A stretch of DNA of 64,000 nucleotides from Siphonodentalium dalli (GCA_032622095.1 CP136061.1:9935287-9999286), one strand, 5' to 3'; positions 1 through 11,312 are shown, counted from the first letter of the stretch. A program made the numbers and translations. The notes: generated by a model from the letters alone, not told the origin.

Positions 1-6
1 TCGCTG

Positions 7-263
7 ACAGGACAATGGTCACAACTACTACTGACACGTGGTCGCGCTTCGTCCAATCACACGACAATCAACATACACATAGAGAACTCCCAGATAAGGA
101 TTTACTTTTATTTATGGAAATTTCTCGACTGAAAACTCGACTGTAAAGTGAGATTTCAGTTGTGAAGAACGCCTGACATTGTTTCCAAGTTCTGTCGCAT
201 GGAAATTGTTACTTACTATAGCTAGTGCATGTATAGTTGTTTTTGTTTACTCAAGTGAAGTTT
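7..263. repeat. Dispersed repeat, direct copy of 10709-10938
   Basis: Shared blocks include CAGGACAATGGTCACAA, GACACGTGGTCGCGCTTCGT, GATTTACTTTTATTTATGG and GTTTACTCAAGTGAAGTTT. The two copies differ by small indels and scattered substitutions. Confidence 0.85.
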
Positions 264-330
264 GTAGCAATTTTGATTGTTTCAAACGTACCAAACTTGT
301 TTCTAAAAAATCCACTGATAAAATACTCAC

Positions 331-507
331 TACTACAGACGGGTAGGTTTCCTGACATCTGCTCAGTAAGAAGACACGCCCTTTTAAGATTCCCTGACTT
401 GTGTACGTATCCGTCAATACATGCATACTCAACATAGTCCCCGGTCTTCATATGTGAGATCGTTGTCACTTGTGTCACATTCGCCGGTGGAGTAACCAGG
501 TCGCATG
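331..507 (-). CDS. Sushi (CCP) domain 2 exon
   Basis: A phase 1-1 exon of 177 nt (59 residues) opens with ACDLVTPPANVTQ, has MKTGDYVEYACIDGYV in the middle and ends ACLLTEQMSGNLPVC. Four cysteines in CCP order and the G-x-x-V-x-Y-x-C-x-x-G-Y strand are present. The conserved Trp before the last cysteine is absent. An N-V-T glycosylation site is present. The acceptor is CTTTTGTAG and the donor is AGTA/GTGAGT. The gene therefore continues to the left of the window in phase 1, and no stop codon for it is visible here. Confidence 0.88.
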
Positions 508-1531
508 CTACAAAAGGAGATGCCCGGAACCAATCATAGTAATTTAGTAATGTATGGGTGTCAGTTGGATACTCCGTGAGATCAGCCAATTAAATTGTGG
601 TACATGCTTATTGATCCTGCCATGAATCGCAAAGTAGAGATCATATTCCACCAGTTCACAACCTTTTGCGTCTTCATGACCACCCCCATCATGCATGCTC
701 GAAAACAAATTGACCCCCCCCCCCTAGAAATCCCTTTATTTTCTTAACCAAATACACTTATTTGTAACATATGAATTCAATTGTCGCGGGAGTTTTGGTA
801 GAGGAGGTACCCATAACATGTGACATATTTTTGTTGACTTCAGAATCTGTCAAATGATTTCTTCGACTTTTAAAATTTGGCAAAAAGCTGGCTGCATAAT
901 TGAACTGGTTTGGTTGCATCTTCATCTTGTTATATACTAAATTGATTCTCCCATACGTTATGGAACATTGTATTGGACTGTCTATTATATATGTACGAGT
1001 AATGTTCAGGAAACAAAAGCAGATGACACATTATACAAGTACAGAAGGATTTCAAATTCTTTTGGGGGAAATGTTCAGATAATAAGTTAAACCAACGGCA
1101 TACGGTCGTTTGTTCAACTTTTCCGCTGAACATTTCATATGGGAACTCCTCAATGAGTATTTAGTGAAGAACTGTTTAATCTGAAGCTGTGATATCTCGC
1201 TTCGCTTTAAAATCGTCTTCACTGGTGAAGTTTCTAAATGAAAATCGTATTACAGGTGTACACGGTATACGTTGCTTGCTTAAATTCCACCCGACTATTT
1301 GTCGACATATCTTAATAAACAGATAATATAAATATAAACGGATGATTTTAATCTACATCTTGCGCAGCCTTGATGAGGTTGAGTTTTTATTCCGGAATCT
1401 TAAAACTGGAATCATAAAACAAAAATAATAAATAGTCCAAATTCTAACCGAGCAAGTTCCACATCGACCCGACATATAAATATAAATTATCATCATTACA
1501 ACATCAAGTCACGCCCAGAAATATTTACAAC
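508..1531. other. Intron stretch; one short repeat at 1073-1190
   Basis: The segment 1073-1190 (GTTCAGATAATAAG, GGTCGTTTGTTCAACTT, TCAATGAGTAT) resembles 7626-7740. A short poly-C run is at about 713-724. Nothing else was recognised. Confidence 0.6.
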
Positions 1532-1723
1532 CATGTAACTTTGGATCCGGAGATTTGTACGGAAATCCCATACAACATTGGTCAATTAACCTCCCCTTTA
1601 ATGAATACGTGACGTGACCAGCTTTGAATGGGCATGTCCATGCAAATCTCCGGGGGAATTTATATCTGACGCAGTTGTCCGGGAGCCAAAGCGGGTATAC
1701 CACGGAACAGTCATAACATTTAT
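1532..1723 (-). CDS. Candidate cassette exon: unclassified cysteine-rich module
   Basis: An open stretch of 192 nt lies in the same orientation and would be phase 1-1 if spliced from acceptor CTGCCAG to donor CATG/GTTGTA. It would encode KCYDCSVVYPLWLPDNC, WTCPFKAGHVTYSLKG and DQCCMGFPYKS: six cysteines in 64 residues. The opening K-C-Y-D-C resembles the start of Ly6/uPAR three-finger domains, but the rest does not fit that family well. The acceptor lacks a strong polypyrimidine tract and the donor is mediocre. The gene reads through without it (ShK2 to sushi2). It could be an alternative exon, a relic, or chance. Confidence 0.3.
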
Positions 1724-2109
1724 CTGGCAGGTCGCGGCAGGTCGCGGGTGTAAATTACAAGATGTTCCTATAAATTTACTTTGGAGCATTTTTCTGGAAT
1801 TACAACAATTGACCTATATTTTTTAATACAATATAACATTTGAAAAATAAATACGCCAATATTCTGATAGAACATGTTTGATGTCAGATACATGTGCATT
1901 GTCTTAAATACTGCATCAACACACACCCAGTACTCAATACTCCATGACGAGTAATTAGTCATTTGGGAATGATCAAATAACAACGTTTGTTGATCTTCTT
2001 ATCTGAAAATTTGCAACCAACGAATATGAATCTGTCATATGCGGTTGCATCTAGCACATTTAACATATACATCGCATCCGAACATATACGTAAAATAATA
2101 TGAACTTAC

Positions 2110-2247
2110 TCTGTGGTGAACCACAAACTGCACACGATTTAGGACACATGCGTTTGGCCCACTCAGTTGACACGGTACACGATCCAGGAGTGTTGGTAAT
2201 CAACTCGGAACATGTCGTTATCTGATCCACGCACGGACCGGAAGCCA
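2110..2247 (-). CDS. ShK (ShKT) domain 2 exon
   Basis: A phase 1-1 exon of 138 nt encodes SGPCVDQITTCSELITNTPG, then SCTVSTEWAKRMCPKSCAVC. The cysteine spacing C-x6-C-x10-C-x10-C-x3-C-x2-C is the ShK pattern, with a longer third loop than the first copy. Acceptor TTCTTTCCAG and donor CAGA/GTAAGT are strong. It follows the C-type lectin domain directly and precedes either the candidate module at 1532-1723 or the second sushi. Both joins keep the frame open. Confidence 0.9.
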
Positions 2248-2540
2248 CTGGAAAGAAGAACATCATAACACAGGAATACTACTGTTCAAGAACATTTTGT
2301 TCCGAACAATGTTGCCCAATAGTGTAATGCCAATTAGGTTATTAAACCATTGGACAAAATATATGACGGAAAGACGAACAACGTAATCAAGTCAACTTAT
2401 AACCGTAAGTATGTCCACTTCAATGAAATAATATATAACACAAGAGAACATGACACCATTTGAGTCCAGATCTCGGGTACTTGTGCTCGGATAACAGAAA
2501 TTCGGTACCATGGACTCGACCATGGCAGTGACTTATCTTA

Positions 2541-3009
2541 CCGGGCGCACATTGGTAGCTACTATATACCGGCGCACATTGGTAGCTACTATATACCGGG
2601 CGCACATTGGTAGCTACTATATACCGGGCGCACATTGGTAGCTACTATATACCGGACGCACATTGGTAGCTACTATATACCGGGCGCACATTGGTAGCTA
2701 CTATATACCGGGCGCACATTGGTAGCTACTATATACCGGGCGCACATTGGTAGCTACTATATACCGGGCGCACATTGGTAGCTACTATATACCGGGCGCA
2801 CATTGGTAGCTACTATATACCGGGCGCACATTGGTAGCTACTATATACCGGGCGCACATTGGTACTTGTTATATACCGGACGCGCATTGGTACTTACTAA
2901 ATACCGGACGCGCATTGGTACTTGTTATATACCGGACGCACATTGGTACTTACTACATTTATATACCGAACGCATATTTGTACTTAATACAAACCGAACG
3001 CATATTGTT
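2541..3009. repeat. 28-bp minisatellite next to the C-type lectin exon donor
   Basis: At least 15 tandem units of about 28 bases (CGCACATTGGTAGCTACTAT then ATACCGGG). Units nearest the exon (2870-3009) are more divergent, and on the minus strand they read GTAAGTACCAATGCGCG, like the real donor GTAAGTAACAATATGCG at 3015. The array looks as if it was amplified from the start of the intron. Confidence 0.92.
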
Positions 3010-3015
3010 ACTTAC

Positions 3016-3227
3016 TATCTCGAACTTTTCGTTTACATGCGAATTTTGCATAGCTCCTGCAGTATTGGACTCTCCATTTATGATTGTCGTGAATAAATGC
3101 GCAATCATTGCCCTCACTGTTCTGTGGTTGGTTTGTGTCCCAAAATGAGGTGTTCACGGCTATTCCGTCGTCCCATTTCCATGTTCCTTCTTCCTGTGTA
3201 TCTGTCATGCCGATCCAGTAGGCAGTC
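3016..3227 (-). CDS. C-type lectin domain, second-half exon
   Basis: A 212-nt exon, phase 2 in and phase 1 out. It encodes AYWIGMTDTQEEGTWKWDDG, then a TNQPQNSEGNDCAFI segment and WRVQYCRSYAKFACKRK. The WIGL-type motif, W-x-W and the final cysteines identify a C-type lectin fold. The canonical calcium/sugar motifs EPN or QPD and WND are replaced by QPQ and WRV, so classic Ca2+-dependent sugar binding is doubtful. The donor is GATA/GTAAGTAACA; immediately beyond it lies a minisatellite built from copies of this same donor region. The residual A joins TG of the ShK exon to make Met. Confidence 0.9.
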
Positions 3228-5427
3228 CTATAATGTTAATACATTAATTCAAAGCACATCCACACAGAGCATATCTCCAGGATACATCGCATGCAGTGGA
3301 TTTTAAAGAGGGCCAAGGCACTCGTTGGTAACTGCAAGCCTATAAATGTGTAAAAACATTCACACTAAGAAGAACATTTACGGACCTAGTATATACACAC
3401 TGTTTTTATTTTTATATTCATTACTAATAGTTCTTCAATACCAGAAGTGTGCGTGTTTAAACAATGTTGTTACGGTGAATTTTCAACAAACATCGCTAAT
3501 CGTGTAGTAAGTGCAAATATTTTAGTCTGAATGACATTGTCAATAGACCCTGGACTACGCTATCCTATTGCATGTTGAAGTGAGTGACCAATATGTATAT
3601 ACTGTTGGTGTAAAAAGTAAGACATACAACACTGATGCCCATGACACTTACACATTTTATATTGTTAATATGTAAGGCAAATCAATAAATAAGGTCGATC
3701 GCGTGCCAGTTCATATTATTAATCAGGTGTACCTTAATATACTTAAACGAATGGAAACGGGTTTCCACTTGCCTACATTAAGACGAAAACGGCGAATATA
3801 ATGTCGATAACAATGCAAACAATATTAAAAATTAACAGTGGAGGACTCAATCTCAGTGTATAACCAAACTTATGTTTGTAACCTACCAATAAATACCAAG
3901 AAGAATCAGGATAAAATTATCCAGCAGGAACCTGTTTGAAAATTGCTTCTCTCTTTACGTTTGAGTAATTTGTCAAATATATAATACTAGAAGGTGACCC
4001 GACTTTGTCCGGGCTTTGACTTTGAATTGACCATTTTGAAGGTCAAGGTCAGGTGTGGTCAAACACCAACACCCCAAAAATGGTGGAAATCGGCCCAGCG
4101 GATACCGGTAAATCGGTCCAGCGGATACCGAGATACCCTATGCATCAAATTTCGTTCGTAAAAATCCGCCAGTTTAACCCGATTTGATTTCCACTCAAGT
4201 ATATAAACACGCCTCATATACACACGCTCATTAATTATCAAGTTTCAACGTAAAGATAAATTACCATTGGTGCCAGAGATATCGCCAAGACGTCTGAAAC
4301 AATCAAATGCATCGGCCGGTTAAGCGTTAACGTGATCTAACGTTATGACCTCTAACGACGTCATAGAAGTTACGCATTGTTTTTACCCTGATAGAAGATC
4401 GTACCACTTCTTCTTAATAATTGAGGCAGATAACTAAAACGGATACATACATATTATATATCGATGGAAAGAGGAAACACGAAAGATTATCACAGTGTCA
4501 TTATTATGACTGGCATTTTATTATTCGCGCGGTTTCGAATCGATTTGTAAGCACCGAACTCAAATGAAAGTCCCGTCACACAGCGTAAAAACAGATTTGA
4601 CCTCAGCACGTGAAAAGTTGACCTCGGATCTGAAAATCAATAGGCCCATGTTCGTTCCCGGGTCGAATTACGTGTCCGTACCAAGTTTAGTCGAAATCGG
4701 TCCAGCCGTGTTCGAGTCCATCGCGAACACACACACACACAGATCTTCCAAAAATATATAATAGACTAGAAGGTGACCCGACTTCGTCCGGGCTATTCAA
4801 AATCCAAATTTCAAGTCGATTGCTCCACCCGTTTTCGAGATCTGGTCTGCGCATGCGCGAAGCTGGCGTCGCGCGGGCTCGGCGACCCGATAAAATTCGT
4901 ATCCGGGGCAAGATACATTCACATACCAAATTTCAAGTCGATAGCTCTACCCGTTTCCGAGATATATAGCCCAATGTCATTTGCGGATACATCGGCCGGT
5001 GATGAGTTAACGCGACATCGGTCTGTTAAGTGTTAACGCGATCACGTCACGATATGTTGATCGCGTAATATATTCACGCAATGATTTTCGATGGGCGAAG
5101 CACGGTCCTGCGTTCTTCCCGATAATTAAGGTAGAAACTTTAAACGTACACAGGCGTGTGATACATCATTGGAAAGATGAAAGGCCACAGATTCTAACCG
5201 TGCAAATTATATGACTGGCAAGTTATTATTCGCGCTATATCGAATCGATTTGTGAGCACCGAACTGAAATATATTAGCGCAAAACGGCGTAAAAACAGAT
5301 TTGACCTCGGCACGTGAAAAGTTGACCTCGGATCTGAAAATTAATAGGCCTGTGTTACTCGTGGCCCGAAAATACCCCCACATACCAAGTTTCATCGAAA
5401 TTGGCTCAGCCGTTTTTGAGTCCATCG

Positions 5428-5475
5428 ATTACACACACACCACACACACACACCCTCACACTCACACACACACAC

Positions 5476-5540
<65 letters not shown>
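5428..5540. repeat. (CA)n microsatellite
   Basis: A long CA dinucleotide run with a few CC and CT interruptions forms the tail of a retroelement-like unit. Confidence 0.95.
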
Positions 5541-5543
<3 letters not shown>

Positions 5544-7258
5544 CTTTCAAAATATATAATAGACTAGCCGATGAGCCCGACGTTGTCCGGGCTATTCAAA
5601 AACCAAATTTCAAGTCGATAGCTCTACTCAGCTCGAAATTTCAAAGTCGATAGCTCTACCCGTTTCCGAGATCTGGTCTGCGCATGCGCGAAGCTGGCGT
5701 CGCACGTGCTCGGCGACCCGATAAAATTCGTTTCCGGTGCAAGATACATTCACATACCAAATTTCAAGTCGACAGCTCCACCCGTTTCCGAGATCTCGTC
5801 TGCACATGCGCGAAGCGGGCGCCGCACGGGCTCGCCAATACGACAACTTCCATCGCATGGTCAAACTACACACACGTACCAAGTTTCGTCGCGATCGGTC
5901 GAGAATCGTAGATTTGTATAAATGACAAACATACAAACATACAAACATACAAACATACAGACAGACAGACAGAGGTCTTCAAAATATATATGAGACTAGC
6001 AGGTTAGCCCGCCACTGGCGTGCTTGGTCAGAAACATGACAGTGTTTTATGTTTTGTTTGTGTTTTTCAATGAGTTAGTATTGGGTTTTTTAATATTTTA
6101 CCCGATTTGACCTTGAATTTATCATTTTCAAGGTCAAGGTCATGTCGGGGTCACAATATATAATTTGTGGGTACCCGTTTGAAGGTTAAGACTGACCCGA
6201 TGAAAAATTCCCCCCGTTCCTAGGAACGACAGACATAAGAATGTTTCACACAATGCGACGTCGACGATCCCCTTGTGTTTTTACACTTATATACGAAATT
6301 TGAGCTCACCTAGGGCGGAAAAACAAACACAACACGCTCATGTCTATACAGGCCCAGACCCAGAAAAGGTATGATTTTTATTAACCTGCCCGTGGCCATT
6401 GAGCAGCCCCTGACAGAGGTTGTCCACCCTTACGAGATGGTCAATAGTCCTCGCAAAGTTAATCCCGTCGTGAACCCCATCCTCGCAAAGAGCGGACAGT
6501 CAATTAATCCCGTCGTGAACGCCATCACCAACGCGACGTACTTTTGTTTGGTATCATGTGTTGCGTTCTAAAAATAGCTAAGCACTTGTTGCCGTTTACG
6601 TTTGCGTAAATACGAAATTGTGAGTGTTGGTTTGTAACCGGGATTTATGAGAAGCAGTATGCCTATAACTACCCCCCTAAGCCCTGACCTAAGTGTCATA
6701 CATACTATAGCAATGATGTTGTAAGAGTACTATGGCATCCAATAAATCTCCCCGCATAGGAAACCACTCAATGTTCCCGTATATCTCTCTGCATATGCTA
6801 ATAACGTTGAATGGTAAACAAACGCTCTTTATAGCGATGCGTCAAAAACAAACGCTCATTAAATAATCACTTGATTAACCCACGCCGGGCCTTTGTGGTG
6901 ATTTGGGAGTGGATAAAGGGTGCTCAGAGCTTCTCCTAAACGCGACAACTACGGTGTTCGTGGGTTTTTACCCTTAGATGGGAAGTACATATATATATAC
7001 GGAAATCTCAAAATATATAGTATAGACTAGCAGGTTAGCCCGCCACTGGCGTGGTTGGTCAGAAACGTGACATTTTTAAAGTATTTTTTTTAAATTGATT
7101 TTTTTAATTAAATTTGTTTTTGTTTATGTTTTTATTTTTTTAATTTAAAATTTTTAAATTTTTTTTAAATGATTGTACCCGTCCCTAAAAGAGATATGAT
7201 TTAAGGTACATCGGGCGGAAAAACTGATCCGATGAAAATCTCCCCCGTTACTAGGAAC

Positions 7259-7546
7259 GACAGACATAAGAATCACACAATACGCATTTTGAGTTAATTC
7301 TGCCTTTTTAATCAAGATAAATGCATTCCGCCGTTCCGGTGCGTTTTGCATACGTAGTTTCGTACGCATGGGTGACCGTTTAGCAACGCCGATGACAATA
7401 CATAAGAATCACACAACACGCATTTTCTGTTTTCCAATGAGTTAATTCTGCCTTTTTAATCAAGATAAATGCATTCCGCCGTTCCGGTGCGTTTTGCATC
7501 CGTAGTTTCGTACGCATAGGTGACCGTTTAGCAACGCCGATGACAA
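7259..7546. repeat. Tandem duplication of about 140-150 bases
   Basis: Two direct copies carry CATAAGAATCACACAAYACG, CATTCCGCCGTTCCGGTGCG and GACCGTTTAGCAACGCCGAT. The second copy has a short insertion (CTGTTTTCCAAT). Confidence 0.85.
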
Positions 7547-7940
7547 TAAAGAGCGTTAACTGGTTAACGAACCGAAATAACAGTTATTACAAGAGCAGAA
7601 TAATTCATGTTCATTAATGGGGAGTGTTCAGATAATAATGGTCGTTTGTTGAACTTACTATCTGAACATGTCGTAAGGGAACTACACATCAATGAGTATG
7701 TAGTACAGAAAAGTGTAAACTGTATTTAGATGTGTCTTAATGAAGTCTCCCACATAGACTAATTTCTGTGGATTCAGAAATGTGAGTGCTGACATATACA
7801 TTTCTCACTGAAGATCAGGAAGACTTCTGCACTTGTGTTATATAGTCTGAATAAAAGACCATTCCAATGTACACATTTATATAACTGAATAATATGGGAA
7901 ATATATTTAGTACAAAAAGATGGTTTATGTTCCAACTCAC

Positions 7941-8106
7941 ATTCCTTTCATTATCGTGAACAACATATCAATTTCACCCTGATCTTTCGCTGTGGATACG
8001 ATGCTGTTGACTGATGCACACGTCGTCTTTGCAGTACTGTATTCCTTCTGCATGTCGTAGAATTTATAGCAAGCGCCATTGTACTTCGTCCATCCATATA
8101 GACACT
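7941..8106 (-). CDS. C-type lectin domain, first-half exon
   Basis: A 166-nt exon, phase 1 in and phase 2 out. It encodes ECLYGWTKYNGACYKFYD, then a region with TTCASVNSIVSTAKDQGEID. This is the CTLD start of the long form: C-x3-W-x5-C-Y-x-F followed by A-x3-C-x-S-x-x-S/A-x-L/I and the helix with E. The acceptor is AATCGCAG and the donor is GGAAT/GTGAGT. The split codon AT|G gives Met and the frame continues into TAYWIGMTD of the second exon. Confidence 0.9.
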
Positions 8107-8322
8107 CTGCGATTGATAAGATTATATGAACTATATGTGTATACACAGATAGATATACTTGGGTGAGAAAATCTTGAACTCTTTACAGAAATTGTCCCAA
8201 CAGTCAACCTATTTTATGAAAGCACAATGAACACATTTTCCAATAGTTTCATTTTTGATGTGCAATCCCCTGGTCTTGTAATATTATATCACAACATGAC
8301 GACCACTAACCCCCGCGTGACG

Positions 8323-8667
8323 CTCAGTGCGACTGAAGGGGTCACTATCACAAAAAGGTGCTGAAGGGTACAAATATTTTAATGATGTGCTGAAGGGTAC
8401 ACAAGTTTTTGAAATATCGTTCTAAATGAGGTTTAGTGTTCGTGCCTGCCATGATTTCTGTTAAAGAATAATTGTTTGCGTTTCAATGGAAATTAAAATG
8501 AACATAAAAAAAAAACTATTAATGTGCGCCAGATTTTCGGGAATACAAAAACAGCCTTAGTGACGAGCACAAACCCTGTGCACCCTTCAGCACATTTAAA
8601 AAACCTGTGTATCCTTCGGAACTATTTTGGTGAGAGTGACCCCTTCAGCCTCAGTGCCCAGTGCGGC
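8323..8667. repeat. Foldback element with long imperfect inverted repeats
   Basis: GACTGAAGGGGTCACTATCA and GGTGCTGAAGGGTACA on the left are mirrored by TGCACCCTTCAGCACATTTA and GAGTGACCCCTTCAGCC on the right. The arms span roughly 70-80 bases. No exon signature is seen inside. Confidence 0.75.
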
Positions 8668-9659
8668 ATGATGCGTCGCACGCCTTACCAGATGAGTCAT
8701 GTAGTAACCGGGAAAACATGGACACTGAGTGGCGTCCTTGGTCCGACCAAACATAAATGTACACAAATGGAGGTGACGTTTTTACATGATTTTGACAAGG
8801 GAAGGGGGTTGTATTTGTTTTTTTTATTTTACTAACTACTCAATTCTACAAGTAAATTAAAATATGCAGTCTCGTTTCTTTGTCATGTATGTATAGTATG
8901 TTCAGGTGTATGAGGATAAATCTAATTTATTTTAGTTTTATACGTCTCAAAACATTTCATATCAACATTAAACTGTTGATTGTATTTATTATAATATATC
9001 GCTGTTTCACATCGTCTCATATTTAAGAAATGTGTGTTGATGGAAGAAGAACGATCCACCAGAGCGTTATTTTCACTGTGAAATAACTACACAGAAACCA
9101 CAGACCCATTCTCTCTTTAAGCAACTGACCAAATTGCCCAGATACATGCATCATATTATCCGTCCTAGCTTTGTGTGGATCACACCCACCATGAGTCGAG
9201 CTACCTTCACTATTGGAGTTTTAGCCTGTTTGTTGAACATATATAAGTACATGCATGTTCTTTAAAGCTTTAAACCCACATACCTTCCGAATATATGTAG
9301 CTATTAGTGTTACTTTATGGTCCCATTTCATATACGTCATATGGCAATATAACGCCTATATATGATCTTCATAACTTGAATATGGCGTTGTCTGTAGCTA
9401 AGACTTGTTTAAATATGTTGTCATGTTTAACACATGGGATTTTTAAAGTCTTAATTGAAAAAATGCACGAGTGAGTGAACAACGTATTTTTGGCCATTCT
9501 TGGCACACACTCACCGGTATTATAATTATATCTTGTGTTTAATATATGCACCCCAACCCTGATTGTGGTAAAGTGTGGTAGAGACGCTACGTGAGACTTT
9601 TACATTCTGGCCCAAGCGAACTTGTGTACTATGACCAGGTTCATTAAATATCAACTCAC
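8668..9659. other. Intron stretch with nothing recognised
   Basis: AT-rich intron between the foldback element and the sushi 1 exon. I see no exon, RNA gene or clear repeat. Confidence 0.6.
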
Positions 9660-9842
9660 CTTGGCATGCGTAACTGCCCACTGACGCCCATGTTCCATCG
9701 GTAGTGCATTGTGAAGTTAGATTGGTGAGGTTGTCGTCTTTGCAAGCAAAAGTAACGACATCTCCGACATTGTAAGGCGCTTGACCGCTCACCTGTGTAC
9801 CATCAAGCGGGACGACCGGTGGTGCGCATGACATAGAGGCAA
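9660..9842 (-). CDS. Sushi (CCP) domain 1 exon
   Basis: A phase 1-1 exon of 183 nt (61 residues) carries a complete CCP module. SMSCAPPVVPLDGTQVSG opens it, VGDVVTFAC and LTSQCTTDGTWASVGSYACQ follow. Four cysteines and the conserved Trp between cysteines 3 and 4 are present, as are the V-G-D-x-V-x-F-x-C strand and several potential N-glycosylation sites (for example N-L-T). The acceptor is CCATTTTAG and the donor is CAAG/GTGAGT. The ORF extends well beyond both splice sites, but those flanks are intron. CCP domains usually mediate protein-protein contact in complement and adhesion molecules. Confidence 0.91.
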
Positions 9843-10224
9843 CTAAAATGGATATGCAGAAATTAAATAAAAAGCACACGCATACATGTATTATACAACA
9901 TTTCCGATGACCACCGCCAACATTGTCCAACAATGACATCCTTACGACAGTGATAATTACGATGACGATGATGATGATGCTGATGACGAAACACCCGATA
10001 CTACCACCACAGTGAGACAGGGATGTGAGTGAAGCGGTGGGGTGCGGGAGTGTCTCACACCAACTGTGCTCAACATGTTCAACACTTGGAACGTTCATGC
10101 CCGGGACGCCATCAGTTGGAATTTCATATTAAAATATGTTATATGATATATATAGTTTTATTTTTCAACTGGAATTTACCGTGCAATGTGTTGGTTGTAT
10201 AGAACTCGGACTATTTACCGATGC

Positions 10225-10550
10225 CGCGGGGGTCTGAAATTTTTTTCAGGCACGTATGCCGATTTTTCCCTTTCCACACTTGTTGGGACCCACCCACCCC
10301 CGCGTCCAATTTTGTTTCCGTTTTCGGCAGTTTTTTCCCCGACCATTTTTGGACACCCACCCTACTTTTAACACTAAAATAGAGAATTGCGTAGGGGAAA
10401 TTCACTGTAAACAGCTGTATTTGAATTTATGTGCATACTATTTGTCATGGATGTTAACATTGACATGTAAATAGGAACGAGTCATTTTGGGGTCATTCGG
10501 CAAAAAAACATGGCTGCCAGCGGCCATCTTGGATTTCAAAATTCAATCCA
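10225..10550 (+). repeat. Dispersed repeat with inverted partner at 43463-43770
   Basis: It contains GGCACGTATGCCGATTTTTC, CCACCCACCCCCGCG and, at the other end, CCAGCGGCCATCTTGGATTT. The partner copy is on the opposite strand 33 kb away. There is no coding potential. Confidence 0.8.
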
Positions 10551-10708
10551 TTAGCATGGGCTACTGTATGTTTGATAATCATGAACTTTTTCATTTTGAT
10601 ACTGACATTCTAAGGTGTTTTAAGCCAAACGCATTGCAAAAACAGTCAAAAAGACTTGCAGGAAAACACAATTTGAGTTGGCTATAGTCCGGGTGATAGT
10701 TCGCAGGC

Positions 10709-10938
10709 AGGACAATGGTCACAAAAACTCTGACACGTGGTCGCGCTTCGTCCAATCACAATCAACATACACATAGAGGATTTACTTTTATTTATGGAAA
10801 TTTCTCAACTGCAAACTCGACTGTAAAGTCAGATATAAGTTGTGAAGAACGTCTGACATTGTTTCCAAATTCTGTCGCATGCAAATTGTTATTTACTTAT
10901 ACATGTATAGTTGTTTTTGTTTACTCAAGTGAAGTTTG
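10709..10938. repeat. Dispersed repeat, direct copy of 7-263
   Basis: Same orientation and order of blocks as 7-263, with two short deletions. It lies in the intron upstream of the sushi 1 exon. Confidence 0.85.
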
Positions 10939-11215
10939 GAAAGGAAACCACCATGCGATTTGCGCTCCAAAATAAACATAATAGTATCGCTTTTGAATTG
11001 TTCTTGGTATCGAAATAGGTCGATAAATATCTGTCTACGAGCATTATGTAACCCAAAAATACAACTGTGAATATGGTCTTTAGGTCCCAAACACAAAACA
11101 GCTTCTGGCGAAATGTTGAAAACGGCTGAAAAGTGACTTTGGCAAGTAGAAAATTACGTAGAAAAACATTTCGAGGTTCGAATGAGCCATGTCCGTTTAA
11201 CCACAGCCGACGTGT

Positions 11216-11312
11216 TTTAGACTGTAAAGCATGTATTTATTTAGACTGTAAAGCATGTATTTATTTAGACTGTAAAGCATGTATTTATTTAGACTGTAAA
11301 GCATGTATTTAC
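11216..11312. repeat. 24-bp tandem repeat, four copies
   Basis: The unit is TTAGACTGTAAAGCATGTAT followed by TTAT. The plus-strand ORF across it is a repeat artefact. Confidence 0.92.

Larger units (their letters stand above)
3988..7560 (+). mobile_element. Head-to-tail chain of short retroelement-like repeats
   Basis: Units starting CTAGAAGGTGACCCGACTT, CTAGCCGATGAGCCCGACG or CTAGCAGGTTAGCCCGCCAC begin at about 3988, 4766, 5564, 5996 and 7027. The first four end in a simple repeat (CA, ACAG or ATAC type) and AAAATATATA before the next CTAG. The phrase CCAAGTTTCATCGAAATTGG...GAGTCCATCG before the tail is typical of RTE-like LINE or SINE 3' ends. No ORF of an active element is present. The last unit contains a tandem duplication at 7259-7546. 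Confidence 0.7.

Noticed and set aside
2803..3148. Plus-strand ORFs of about 100 codons with periodic Tyr/His/Gly
   Set aside because: They are frames through the 28-bp minisatellite and overlap the true C-type lectin exon on the other strand.
1073..7740. A collinear segmental duplication of the lectin/ShK/sushi region
   Set aside because: The repeated intron blocks (7-263 with 10709-10938; 1073-1190 with 7626-7740) are not in the same relative order, so a simple tandem duplication does not explain them.
9526..10098. A 190-codon minus ORF as a stand-alone gene
   Set aside because: Only 9660-9842 is the sushi exon; the ORF simply runs through the acceptor and donor into intron sequence.
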